In this document: one piece after another, positions 1 through 7,910 of the stretch
How positions within the stretch are numbered: position 1 is the first letter of the stretch
How the letters are laid out: each line of letters begins with the position of its first letter
Source of the DNA: Candidatus Acidulidesulfobacter diazotrophicus
GTDB lineage: Bacteria > SZUA-79 > Acidulodesulfobacterales > Acidulodesulfobacteraceae
Length of the DNA: 41,736 nt
Assembly (NCBI GenBank): GCA_004195025.1
Contig: SGBB01000020.1
Coordinates: forward strand, 1 to 41,736
Direction: 5' to 3'
The notes under the pieces: model-generated
Told to the model about the DNA's origin: nothing
Database searches by the model: none
What the model saw: only the letters and a program-made list of their open reading frames with translations
Translations under genes and position numbers: made by a program

Positions 1-1012
1 TAATGCAGATACTCCCGAAGATGCTAAAGTTGCCAGAAATTATAGCGCCGAAGGTATAGGATTGTGCAGAACCGAACATATGTTTTTTAAAGGCGACAGA
101 ATTAAAGCAGTCAGAGAAATGATTTTAGCAGATTCAAAAGCAGAAAGAGAAAAAGCTCTTAAAAAATTGCTTCCCATGCAAAAGAGCGATTTCTTGGATA
201 TTTATAATGAAATGAAAGGATATTCTGTTACTATAAGGTTGTTAGATCCTCCTTTGCATGAATTTTTGCCTAAAACCGTAAGCGAAATAAAAGAACTCGC
301 CGAAATTATGAATGTTTCGTTTGATAAATTAAATTCAAAAGCAAATTCTCTTCATGAAATCAATCCTATGCTTGGACATAGAGGATGCCGACTTGGAATA
401 AGTTATCCGGAAATTTACGAAATGCAGGTAGAAGCAATTATGGAGGCCGCATGCGATTTTTATTCGCAGGGCAATGAAATAATACCTGAAATTATGATAC
501 CTGTCGTAGGTATTTATGAAGAAATAAGAATATTAAAAGCTATGGTGGATAAAAAAGCAAACGAAGTTATGTTATCGAGAGGAGTTAAACTAAATTATCT
601 TGTAGGTACCATGATAGAACTTCCAAGAGCCTGTATGATAGCCGACGAGATAGCTAAGGAAGCCGAATTTTTTTCATTCGGCACTAATGACTTAACTCAA
701 ACAGTATTTGGTTTTTCTCGAGATGATATAGGTTCTTTTTTACCCGATTATTTGGAAGGAAATGTGTTGAAAGCAGATCCGTTTATTGAACTTGATAGAC
801 AAGGGGTAGGCGGTTTAATGAAAATAGCCGTTGAAGGCGGAAAAAAAACAAGGCATAATATTAAGCTGGGAATTTGCGGCGAACATGGCGGAGATCCAAG
901 TTCCATTGAGTTTTGCCATATCTTAGGTTTGGATTACGCAAGCTGCTCTCCGTTCAGAGTTCCGGTTGCGATAATTGCCGCAGCCCATGCAGCAATAAAA
1001 AATGATAAATAA
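1..1012 (+). CDS. ppdK: pyruvate, phosphate dikinase (3' part, truncated by window start)
   Basis: C-terminal, PEP/pyruvate-binding part of pyruvate phosphate dikinase, which interconverts pyruvate, ATP and phosphate with PEP, AMP and pyrophosphate. The reading frame is open from base 2, and the upstream codons read NADTPEDAKVARNYSAEGIG into the hallmark GLCRTEHMF, so the gene is cut by the window edge and does not start at the internal TTG near 62. Other family signatures are LLDPPLHEFLP, the metal/PEP-binding stretch EFFSFGTNDLTQ, and the catalytic-cysteine loop GICGEHGGDPSS near the end. The stop overlaps the start of mfd by 11 bases, so the two are probably cotranscribed. About 337 residues of a protein usually near 880 are present. 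Identity is firm; the N-terminal nucleotide-binding and phosphohistidine domains lie outside the window. Confidence 0.96.
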   Translation, partial: NADTPEDAKVARNYSAEGIGLCRTEHMFFKGDRIKAVREMILADSKAEREKALKKLLPMQKSDFLDIYNEMKGYSVTIRLLDPPLHEFLPKTVSEIKELAEIMNVSFDKLNSKANSLHEINPMLGHRGCRLGISYPEIYEMQVEAIMEAACDFYSQGNEIIPEIMIPVVGIYEEIRILKAMVDKKANEVMLSRGVKLNYLVGTMIELPRACMIADEIAKEAEFFSFGTNDLTQTVFGFSRDDIGSFLPDYLEGNVLKADPFIELDRQGVGGLMKIAVEGGKKTRHNIKLGICGEHGGDPSSIEFCHILGLDYASCSPFRVPVAIIAAAHAAIKNDK

Positions 1013-4000
1013 TATAAATACAATTAAAAATAGTTTCAATATTTTAAAATATAAAAGCGCTCTGACGGCATTTGCGTTAGAAGCTTCTTTACTCATAAAC
1101 GGCAATGCGGATAATTACGGCATTGTCGTTTATGTATGCAAAAATACATATAGCGCGAGAAATTTATATAAAAATATAAATTTCTTTCAAAATAATGAAT
1201 TTAAGAAAGTATTTCTGTGTGAAGAAATAATTCCTGCAAGTATTTTATATGAATTTCAAAATAGCAAATTAATTAACGGTATTAATAATGCAGTTAATTT
1301 AATACTTACCTATCAGTCATTTTTGAGCAATGTTCCATCATTGCTTGATATTTCCGAAACTATTATAAATGTAAAAAAAGGGCATATCATAGACAGAAAT
1401 AAATTAATTGATAATTTATTGTCTTTCGGATATGAAAAGGCGGAGTACGTTCAGGATCCATTTCAATTTTCCGTTAGAGGAGAGTTAATAGATATATACG
1501 GCGGCGAAACCGATAGCCCTGTCAGGATTGATTTTTTTGACGACGAGGTGCAGGATATACGATATTTTAATATAAACAGCCAGAGAAGCATTAATAAAAT
1601 AGATAGCTATATAATTTTCCCATTAAAAGACGATATATTCGGAAAAAAATTAAATATACTTGATATTATTGAAAAACCGTTAATCTTTACGGAAGACCTT
1701 AATTTAAATAATGATAATAATAAAGAAAATATAGACGAAATAATAAAAATATACGATAAAAGCTATAATGACAACAAAAAAGAAGAAGAAAAAGGAGATA
1801 AACAAAATTTTATATTAGACAGCCCCTATGACTGCAATAGTGAAACCATCAATATTGAAAATCGGCTTAATAATTTATTAAAAAAAAATAGTAATAACAA
1901 TGTTTTTTATTTTAATTTAAATGAACAGGCAAGTTATATACAATCGCCAAAAAATTATTATAAATTAGATTATCGTGACACAGGTTTTTTAAAATGTTTA
2001 TGGGACGAATCTAAAGAGCAGTTAAATAAAAAAAAGACCGAGCGGTTTTTTAAATTAATACTCTCTAAAGGTTTTTCGGTTATGTTATCGGTTAAAAATG
2101 ATATATACAGAGAAAGATTAAAAGAAATTTTCTCTGCTTTTAATGTTTTTGAAGGAGAAAATTATAATAAAGGAAATTTTCATATAGTATCGTCGGAGAT
2201 TAGCGCAGGATTTTTTTCCAAGAAGCGAAAATTTCTTATTTTTTCCGATCAGGAATTATTTAAAAAGCGCATAGAAATTATTGATACCGATAAATTAAAA
2301 AAAGAAAAAAACGGCGCAGATTTTTTTGAAAATATCAGAGAATTAAATTCAGGCGATTTTGTAGTTCATATTAATCACGGCATAGGAAAATTTACAGGAA
2401 TAAAAACAATTGCATCGGGAAATTTGACGGCGGATTATTTTGAAATTATTTATGCGGGAGGCGATAAAGTATATGTTCCTTCCGAAAAAATATATCTCAT
2501 ACATAAGTATATAAACTCGGGGGAATCGGAACCCGAGTTAAATAAATTAGGAACTAAATCATGGGCAAAATCAAAGAAAAAGGCTAAAGAAAAAATTGAA
2601 GAAATAGCTAAAGATCTTATTGAATTATATGCTAAAAGAAAATCCGAAAAAGGGTATGCTTTTTCAAAAGAGGATGAAGCCTACAGAGAATTTGAAGAAA
2701 ATTTTGAATATGAGGAAACGGAAGACCAGGCTATAGCTATAAAAGATGTTCTTACAGATATGGAATCAAATAAGCCGATGGATAGATTAGTTTGCGGAGA
2801 CGTCGGTTACGGCAAAACGGAAGTTGCAATCAGAGCTGCTTTTAAAGCAGCGATGGACGGCAAACAGGTTATATTTATAGCTCCTACAACTCTGTTGGTT
2901 GAACAGCATTTTACCAACTTTTCAAAACGGTTTGAAAAATATCCGTTTAAAGTTGCTTATTTATCAAGATTTATTTCGGCAAAAGAAGAAAAAGAAACGA
3001 TAAAATTGTTAGAAAACGGCAGTATAGATATAATTATTGGAACACATAAACTTTTATCAGATAAAATAAAATTTAAAAACCCGGGACTTTTAATAATTGA
3101 CGAAGAGCAAAAATTTGGAGCCTTTCAGAAAGAAAAAATAAAAAAAATAAAATCTTCAATTGATGTATTGGCATTAAGCGCGACCCCAATACCAAGGACG
3201 CTTTATCTTTCTGTATCGGGCATAAGGGACATCAGTATTCTTAACACGGCGCCTATCGGCAGAAAAAATATAAACACCGCCATTTCTTTATATGACGAAA
3301 CTATGGTTAAAGAATATATTTATAGAGAAATAAGCAGGGGAGGACAGGTTTATTTTATAGATAACAGAATATCGCACCTTGAATCTTTGTCTAATAAATT
3401 CAGTAAGATTATGCCTGATATCAGAGTAGGCATTGCGCATGGAAGACTCCACGCCGACGACCTTGAAGAAATAATGCATAAGTTTTATCATAAAGAGTAC
3501 GATGTATTGCTGAGCACTTCAATAATAGAAGCAGGTCTTGACAATCCCAATGTTAATACTATTATTATAAATAGTTCGGAAGGATTAGGTTTAAGCCAGC
3601 TATATCAATTAAGAGGCAGGGTCGGAAGATCGTATCTGCAAGCATATTGTTTGCTTTTAGTAAATTCTTCGGAGCTAACCAAAGAGCAGAATAAAAGGCT
3701 TTCCGCTATTATGGAATATAACGATTTAGGTTCAGGTTTCAGGTTAGCCATGGCAGATTTAGAAATAAGAGGCGCAGGCAATATTTTAGGCGGAGCTCAA
3801 TCAGGAAATATAAATTCTATAGGTTTAGAGATGTGCATGCAAATGCTTAAAGACGAGATTAAGAGAATAGAAGGGAAGGTTCTTCCCGCAGAAATATTTC
3901 CGGAAGTTAAAGTTAGCCTTGATATATATATCCCTGACAGTTATATAAAGGATAGCAGAATAAAATTAAATGTTTACCGCAGATTAACGGCATGCATAAG

Positions 4001-4526
4001 CATTGAGGAAGTTTATAGCATTAAAGAAGAATTAATTGACAGATTCGGTAGATGTCCTGAGGAAATTGAAAATTTAATAAAAGTTTCCGGATTAAAAGTT
4101 TATATGAGAAAAATAAAAGTAAAATTTATTGATATTCAAGAAGATAAATTTGATATAGAATTTTATAATAGCTCAGAAAACAATAGTAATAATAAAGATA
4201 TGATTCATAGCGTTAAAGAACATGATGAATTATATTCGGGAGCTTATATCCCAGAATTTTCAAATTTGCAAATATCTAATGATTTACTGTATGATGAAAA
4301 TATAAAATTTTCAAAAGCATTGTTAAATTTTATTAATGATAGAGAAATATTGTCTAAATATATAATAAATTTCCTTTCTGAATACAAACTAAGAATAAAA
4401 ATTAAAATTAATAATAATGATAATAATTTTAAAAATAATATCAGTCTAAAGATAATAAAAAATATTATTGATATAGACAATATTATATTTATCTTGCAAG
4501 AAATAGACCGCTATGTTAATATTTAA
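1002..4526 (+). CDS. mfd: transcription-repair coupling factor Mfd
   Basis: 1174-residue Mfd, the translocase that removes RNA polymerase stalled at DNA lesions and recruits UvrA. The UvrB-like N-terminal module spans roughly residues 1-430. The CarD-like RNA polymerase interaction domain begins near 450 (SGDFVVHINHGIGKFTG). The RecG-like motor follows, with Walker A GDVGYGKTEVA near 600, a DEEQ box near 699, SATPIPRTL, and the GRVGRS motif VI. The C-terminal TRCF domain closes the protein. It begins inside the end of ppdK (11-base overlap) with no visible Shine-Dalgarno, suggesting translational coupling. An Asn/Lys/Asp-rich stretch at about 233-266 and a second near 1134-1150 look like low-complexity insertions not found in typical Mfd. 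uvrA lies 3.4 kb downstream on the same strand. Confidence 0.97.
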   Translation: MINNINTIKNSFNILKYKSALTAFALEASLLINGNADNYGIVVYVCKNTYSARNLYKNINFFQNNEFKKVFLCEEIIPASILYEFQNSKLINGINNAVNLILTYQSFLSNVPSLLDISETIINVKKGHIIDRNKLIDNLLSFGYEKAEYVQDPFQFSVRGELIDIYGGETDSPVRIDFFDDEVQDIRYFNINSQRSINKIDSYIIFPLKDDIFGKKLNILDIIEKPLIFTEDLNLNNDNNKENIDEIIKIYDKSYNDNKKEEEKGDKQNFILDSPYDCNSETINIENRLNNLLKKNSNNNVFYFNLNEQASYIQSPKNYYKLDYRDTGFLKCLWDESKEQLNKKKTERFFKLILSKGFSVMLSVKNDIYRERLKEIFSAFNVFEGENYNKGNFHIVSSEISAGFFSKKRKFLIFSDQELFKKRIEIIDTDKLKKEKNGADFFENIRELNSGDFVVHINHGIGKFTGIKTIASGNLTADYFEIIYAGGDKVYVPSEKIYLIHKYINSGESEPELNKLGTKSWAKSKKKAKEKIEEIAKDLIELYAKRKSEKGYAFSKEDEAYREFEENFEYEETEDQAIAIKDVLTDMESNKPMDRLVCGDVGYGKTEVAIRAAFKAAMDGKQVIFIAPTTLLVEQHFTNFSKRFEKYPFKVAYLSRFISAKEEKETIKLLENGSIDIIIGTHKLLSDKIKFKNPGLLIIDEEQKFGAFQKEKIKKIKSSIDVLALSATPIPRTLYLSVSGIRDISILNTAPIGRKNINTAISLYDETMVKEYIYREISRGGQVYFIDNRISHLESLSNKFSKIMPDIRVGIAHGRLHADDLEEIMHKFYHKEYDVLLSTSIIEAGLDNPNVNTIIINSSEGLGLSQLYQLRGRVGRSYLQAYCLLLVNSSELTKEQNKRLSAIMEYNDLGSGFRLAMADLEIRGAGNILGGAQSGNINSIGLEMCMQMLKDEIKRIEGKVLPAEIFPEVKVSLDIYIPDSYIKDSRIKLNVYRRLTACISIEEVYSIKEELIDRFGRCPEEIENLIKVSGLKVYMRKIKVKFIDIQEDKFDIEFYNSSENNSNNKDMIHSVKEHDELYSGAYIPEFSNLQISNDLLYDENIKFSKALLNFINDREILSKYIINFLSEYKLRIKIKINNNDNNFKNNISLKIIKNIIDIDNIIFILQEIDRYVNI

Positions 4527-4551
4527 TATAAAATGTATGAATTTATTTTTT

Positions 4552-4579
4552 TTGTTTATAAAATTTATAATGGTATAAT
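4552..4579 (+). promoter_or_regulatory. candidate sigma70-type promoter for the PPIase/pdxA genes
   Basis: TTGTTT at 4552-4557 and a perfect TATAAT at 4574-4579 are separated by 16 bases in the gap after mfd, about 90 bases ahead of the next start codon. In such AT-rich DNA the -10 alone would be weak evidence; the paired boxes and position make it plausible. Confidence 0.4.
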
Positions 4580-4669
4580 ATTATAATTATTAGAATAATA
4601 ATAAATAAAAAATAAATTTCACAATTAATCAGTATTTTTAAAAATTTTAATTATTTCAGGAGAATTAAT

Positions 4670-5587
4670 ATGCCAAAACATTCTAATCAGTATAAAAAAA
4701 TTTCAAAAATTATTTTATTTAGTTTATTTATGTTTTTAGTATCTTTCGGGCTCTACGGATGTGCCAAAAAAGCAGCACCGCCTGCAAAAGTTTTGGCAAT
4801 GGTAAACGGTAAACCGATAACGGTAAATGAATTTAAAACCGAAGTTGCCAAGCTGCCTCCGTCTGTTTCATCTTTTGTGTCAACGCCGCAGGGTCAGAAG
4901 CGGTTTCTTAAAAGTATGGTTGAGCGGCAAATTTTGGCAGACAGAGCGATTAAAGACGGTATTAATAAATCAAAGGCTTATAAAATGCAGCTGTCCGATT
5001 TCAAAAAGGGCTTGCTCGTACAGCTTTTGTTAAATGAAAAAGTACAGAAAAAATTGGTAATTACGAATCAGGCCGCAAAGAACTTTTACAAAAAACATCT
5101 TAATACGTTTAATCTGCCGTCTAAAATTAATGTAAGCTATATTCAATTACATTCATTATCTGCCGCAAAAAAAGTCTATTCGGATTTGCAAAAAGGTATT
5201 GCATTTCCAAAATTAGCAAAAAAATACTCAGCTGCTCCAAATGCGGCACAGGGAGGGACTCTAGGCTGGATTAAATTTGGACAGACAACCCCTGCTTTTA
5301 ATCAGGCTGCATTCGGTATATCTAAAATAGGCGGTTATTCCAGTATAGTCAATGTGGGCAAAAATTACGACATCATTAAACTAAATAATATTTTATCGGG
5401 CAAACCTAGACCGTTCTCTAAAATAAAAAGTCAAATTATTATGATTATGAAAGAAAAAGAGGGTCAAAATTTATTTAAAACTTATCTTGATAAAGTCAAA
5501 AAAGCTTCTAAAGTTACTTATTATTACAATAACTTAGCTGTATTAAATCAAGTTAAGCCATTGCCTTCTAAACCTTCTAAAAAATAA
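4670..5587 (+). CDS. lipoprotein peptidyl-prolyl cis-trans isomerase (PrsA/SurA-like parvulin)
   Basis: 305-residue parvulin-type foldase that assists folding of exported proteins. Residues 1-30 form a signal peptide ending in the lipobox LYGC, so Cys31 should be lipid-modified. The residues after it are Ala and Lys, so no Asp+2 inner-membrane retention signal is seen. A SurA_N-like chaperone segment follows (about 40-145, starting VLAMVNGKPITVNEF), then one parvulin domain at about 150-240 with the family motifs KLAKKYSAAP, GGTLGWI and PAFNQAAF. ATG 4670 is preceded by AGGAGA at a normal distance. It is followed 56 bases later by a second SurA-like gene, suggesting a paired chaperone operon. 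Which client proteins it serves cannot be read from the sequence. Confidence 0.88.
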   Translation: MPKHSNQYKKISKIILFSLFMFLVSFGLYGCAKKAAPPAKVLAMVNGKPITVNEFKTEVAKLPPSVSSFVSTPQGQKRFLKSMVERQILADRAIKDGINKSKAYKMQLSDFKKGLLVQLLLNEKVQKKLVITNQAAKNFYKKHLNTFNLPSKINVSYIQLHSLSAAKKVYSDLQKGIAFPKLAKKYSAAPNAAQGGTLGWIKFGQTTPAFNQAAFGISKIGGYSSIVNVGKNYDIIKLNNILSGKPRPFSKIKSQIIMIMKEKEGQNLFKTYLDKVKKASKVTYYYNNLAVLNQVKPLPSKPSKK

Positions 5588-5643
5588 TATTATAATTTTT
5601 ATTTATTAATGTTTTTAAATTTTAATGCAGGAAATAGCAAAAT

Positions 5644-6681
5644 ATGAGTAAGCAAGTTAAATTAGGTTATAACGATAAGAGACGTTTAATTATCCCGTCC
5701 CTTATCGTGTTTTTATTAGTTTATATTTTTTTGCCGGTGTTAAGCGCTAACGCGATTATAGCCGATCAGGTAATTGCCGTTGTCAATAAATCCCCTATAA
5801 CATTGTATGATTTTGCAAAATTTAATGAACCTGCTTTTGAAAATTACGAACAAATGCAAAAAGACGCCTCAAGCGGGATATTCAATAGCAATGACGAACG
5901 AATAATGACCTCGACAAAGAAAATTATTAATTTTTTGGTTGATAAGTTGCTTATAAAGCAGGAAGAGCAAAAAGCCGCTCTTTATATATCTCCTAAAAAA
6001 ATTGATGCTTATATTAAAGCCGTAGCAAAATCAAATCAATTAACGGTGCCTCAATTTAAAAAAATGTTAAAAACCAAAGGTGTAAGTTATCGTGAGTATA
6101 AAAAACAGCTTGAGGAACATTTTATGCAATTCAGTTTATTAAGAAAAATATACGGTAATAAGATGAATATTACAAATGCAATGCTTCTTAGCTATTACAG
6201 GAAAAACATTGAAGAATTCAGAGGCAGGAAAGAAGAAGACTTGAAACTTATATTTATCTCGGTTCCTACAGGAGCAAGCAAAGCATTGAGAAAAAAAATA
6301 TATAATAAAATGCTTCATATCAGGAATTTAGCTCTTCAAGGAAATGTCAGTTTTTCCTCACTTGCGTCAAAATATTCCGACGATCCTTCGGAAAAAAACG
6401 GCGGCAGAATAGGCTATGTTTATAAAGACAAATTATCCCCGTCTTTTTCCTCATTAGCATTTAAGTTAAAAGTAGGACAGATAAGCAAAATCATACGGTC
6501 AAAATTTGGTTATACATTGCTAAAATCCGTAGGTAAAAAATACGGCTCGTATAAATCTTTTGAGCAAGTTAAGCAAAGAATTTTTGTATTGCTGGAAAAA
6601 AATAAAACAAATAAGTATATGTCAAAACTTGTAAAAAAAGCAAGAAAAAATTCGTTTATCAAGGTGCTTTTGGTTTCCTAA
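5644..6681 (+). CDS. surA: periplasmic chaperone/peptidyl-prolyl isomerase, SurA-like
   Basis: 345-residue periplasmic chaperone. A charged N-terminus (KRR) and a hydrophobic stretch end in SANA at about residue 37, a likely signal-peptidase I site, so unlike its upstream neighbour it is probably soluble. A SurA N-terminal domain covers about 40-180 (IADQVIAVVNKSPITLYDF is the classic start). A single parvulin domain covers about 200-295 (LASKYSDDPSEKNGGRIGYV, then FGYTLLKSVG). E. coli SurA has two parvulin domains, so this is a shorter version. In E. coli surA lies directly upstream of pdxA, and the same order is seen here, which supports the name. A basic C-terminal tail follows. The gene symbol is by family and context, not proof of orthology. 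Confidence 0.85.
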   Translation: MSKQVKLGYNDKRRLIIPSLIVFLLVYIFLPVLSANAIIADQVIAVVNKSPITLYDFAKFNEPAFENYEQMQKDASSGIFNSNDERIMTSTKKIINFLVDKLLIKQEEQKAALYISPKKIDAYIKAVAKSNQLTVPQFKKMLKTKGVSYREYKKQLEEHFMQFSLLRKIYGNKMNITNAMLLSYYRKNIEEFRGRKEEDLKLIFISVPTGASKALRKKIYNKMLHIRNLALQGNVSFSSLASKYSDDPSEKNGGRIGYVYKDKLSPSFSSLAFKLKVGQISKIIRSKFGYTLLKSVGKKYGSYKSFEQVKQRIFVLLEKNKTNKYMSKLVKKARKNSFIKVLLVS

Positions 6682-6773
6682 TACTACTATACTATTATAT
6701 ATACTATGCAAAGCTAATAAATAAATACGATTAAATATCTATAACATTAAGAGCTTTGTTGCAACCGCTAAAT

Positions 6774-6824
6774 AGAGGGGAGCTATAGAAGTAATTATTT
6801 CCTATTGCAGGATTAAAGTAATAT
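6774..6824 (+). repeat. dispersed intergenic repeat, solo copy
   Basis: Between surA and pdxA. About 50 bases, including a core TTTCCTATTGCAGGATTAA, match the elements at 32018-32117 (opposite orientation, with about 30 nearly identical bases around GTAATTATTTCCTATT) and 33691-33743. It carries only one terminus of the inverted-repeat family described at 33033-33270. Confidence 0.7.
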
Positions 6825-6851
6825 ATTAAATAAATATATATTGTATTTCAT

Positions 6852-7910
6852 GTGGATAAAAATAATATTATTGGCATGACTATTATAGGTATTACTATGG
6901 GCGATCCCGGCGGAGTCGGTCCGGAAATATCTATTTTGTCCTGTAAATATTTTATAGAAAAAAAGAACGGTAATATTAAACCTTTGATTTTTGGATCGCC
7001 TGAGTACATAGACTTTGTAAATACCTCTGTTATTAAATCAAAACTAAAAGTAAATTCCATAAGTCCAGAGATAATACATAATGAAAAGGATATTGCAAGA
7101 TTATATAAAAATGATTGTATTAATGTTATAGATTGTTCAGTTGAGACGTATAAAGCTGTGAGGTTCGGAGTAGAAAACTCTGATTATGCCAAAGATACGG
7201 AAAAATTTATATTAAAAGCAGTTGAATTTGCCAAATCGGGTAAAATAAAAGGCATTACTACCGCTCCTATAAATAAAGATATGATGATAAAAGGCGGGGC
7301 TATGTTCCCTGCTCACACAGAGCTTTTAGCTTATATTACTTCGGCAGAGAATTATGCAATGCTGTTTTACTCGAAGAAATTAATAACGGTACTTTCAACA
7401 ATTCATATCCCTTTAAAATCAGTTTCAGGCAAAATAACTAAAAATTCATTAGAAAAAATCATAAATATATCATGCAGTTCACTTAAAATTGATTTCGGGA
7501 TAAATAATCCGCATATTGCGGTTCTGGGATTAAATCCTCATGCTGGAGAAAACGGAAAAATCGGAAATGAAGAAATTGATATAATCAATCCTGTTATTGC
7601 TAAATTTAAGCGAGATAATTTTAATATAGAAGGTCCTTTTCCTTCCGACAGTTTTTATGCAAAAAGATATAAAAATTTTGATATTGTAGTGTCCATGTAT
7701 CATGATCAGGCATTAATACCTTTTAAGCTTTTATCTTTTAACTACGGCGTAAATGTAACGATAGGTCTTCCCATTGTCAGAACATCGCCCGTACACGGAA
7801 CGGCTTATGAGATTGCAGGAAAAAATATCGCCGACGAAAAAAGTATGGTTTATTCAATAATGCTTGCCTCAAAAATTGCAAACAACAGAATGAAATGGAA
7901 AGAAAAATAA
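6852..7910 (+). CDS. pdxA: 4-hydroxythreonine-4-phosphate dehydrogenase PdxA
   Basis: PdxA oxidises 4-phosphohydroxythreonine in the DXP-dependent route to pyridoxal phosphate. Seen: the N-terminal GITMGDPGGVGPEI, metal ligands His155 (AHTELLA), His230 (NPHAGE) and His284 (MYHDQALIPFK), and the C-terminal VRTSPVHGTAYEIAG. Coordinates use GTG 6852 (352 residues). ATG 6876 gives MTIIGITMGDP, closer to the usual PdxA start, and neither has a convincing ribosome binding site, so the start is uncertain by 8 codons. The end overlaps uvrA by 16 bases. Gene order surA-pdxA recalls enterobacteria, but the next gene there is rsmA, whereas here it is uvrA. Confidence 0.95.
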   Translation: MDKNNIIGMTIIGITMGDPGGVGPEISILSCKYFIEKKNGNIKPLIFGSPEYIDFVNTSVIKSKLKVNSISPEIIHNEKDIARLYKNDCINVIDCSVETYKAVRFGVENSDYAKDTEKFILKAVEFAKSGKIKGITTAPINKDMMIKGGAMFPAHTELLAYITSAENYAMLFYSKKLITVLSTIHIPLKSVSGKITKNSLEKIINISCSSLKIDFGINNPHIAVLGLNPHAGENGKIGNEEIDIINPVIAKFKRDNFNIEGPFPSDSFYAKRYKNFDIVVSMYHDQALIPFKLLSFNYGVNVTIGLPIVRTSPVHGTAYEIAGKNIADEKSMVYSIMLASKIANNRMKWKEK

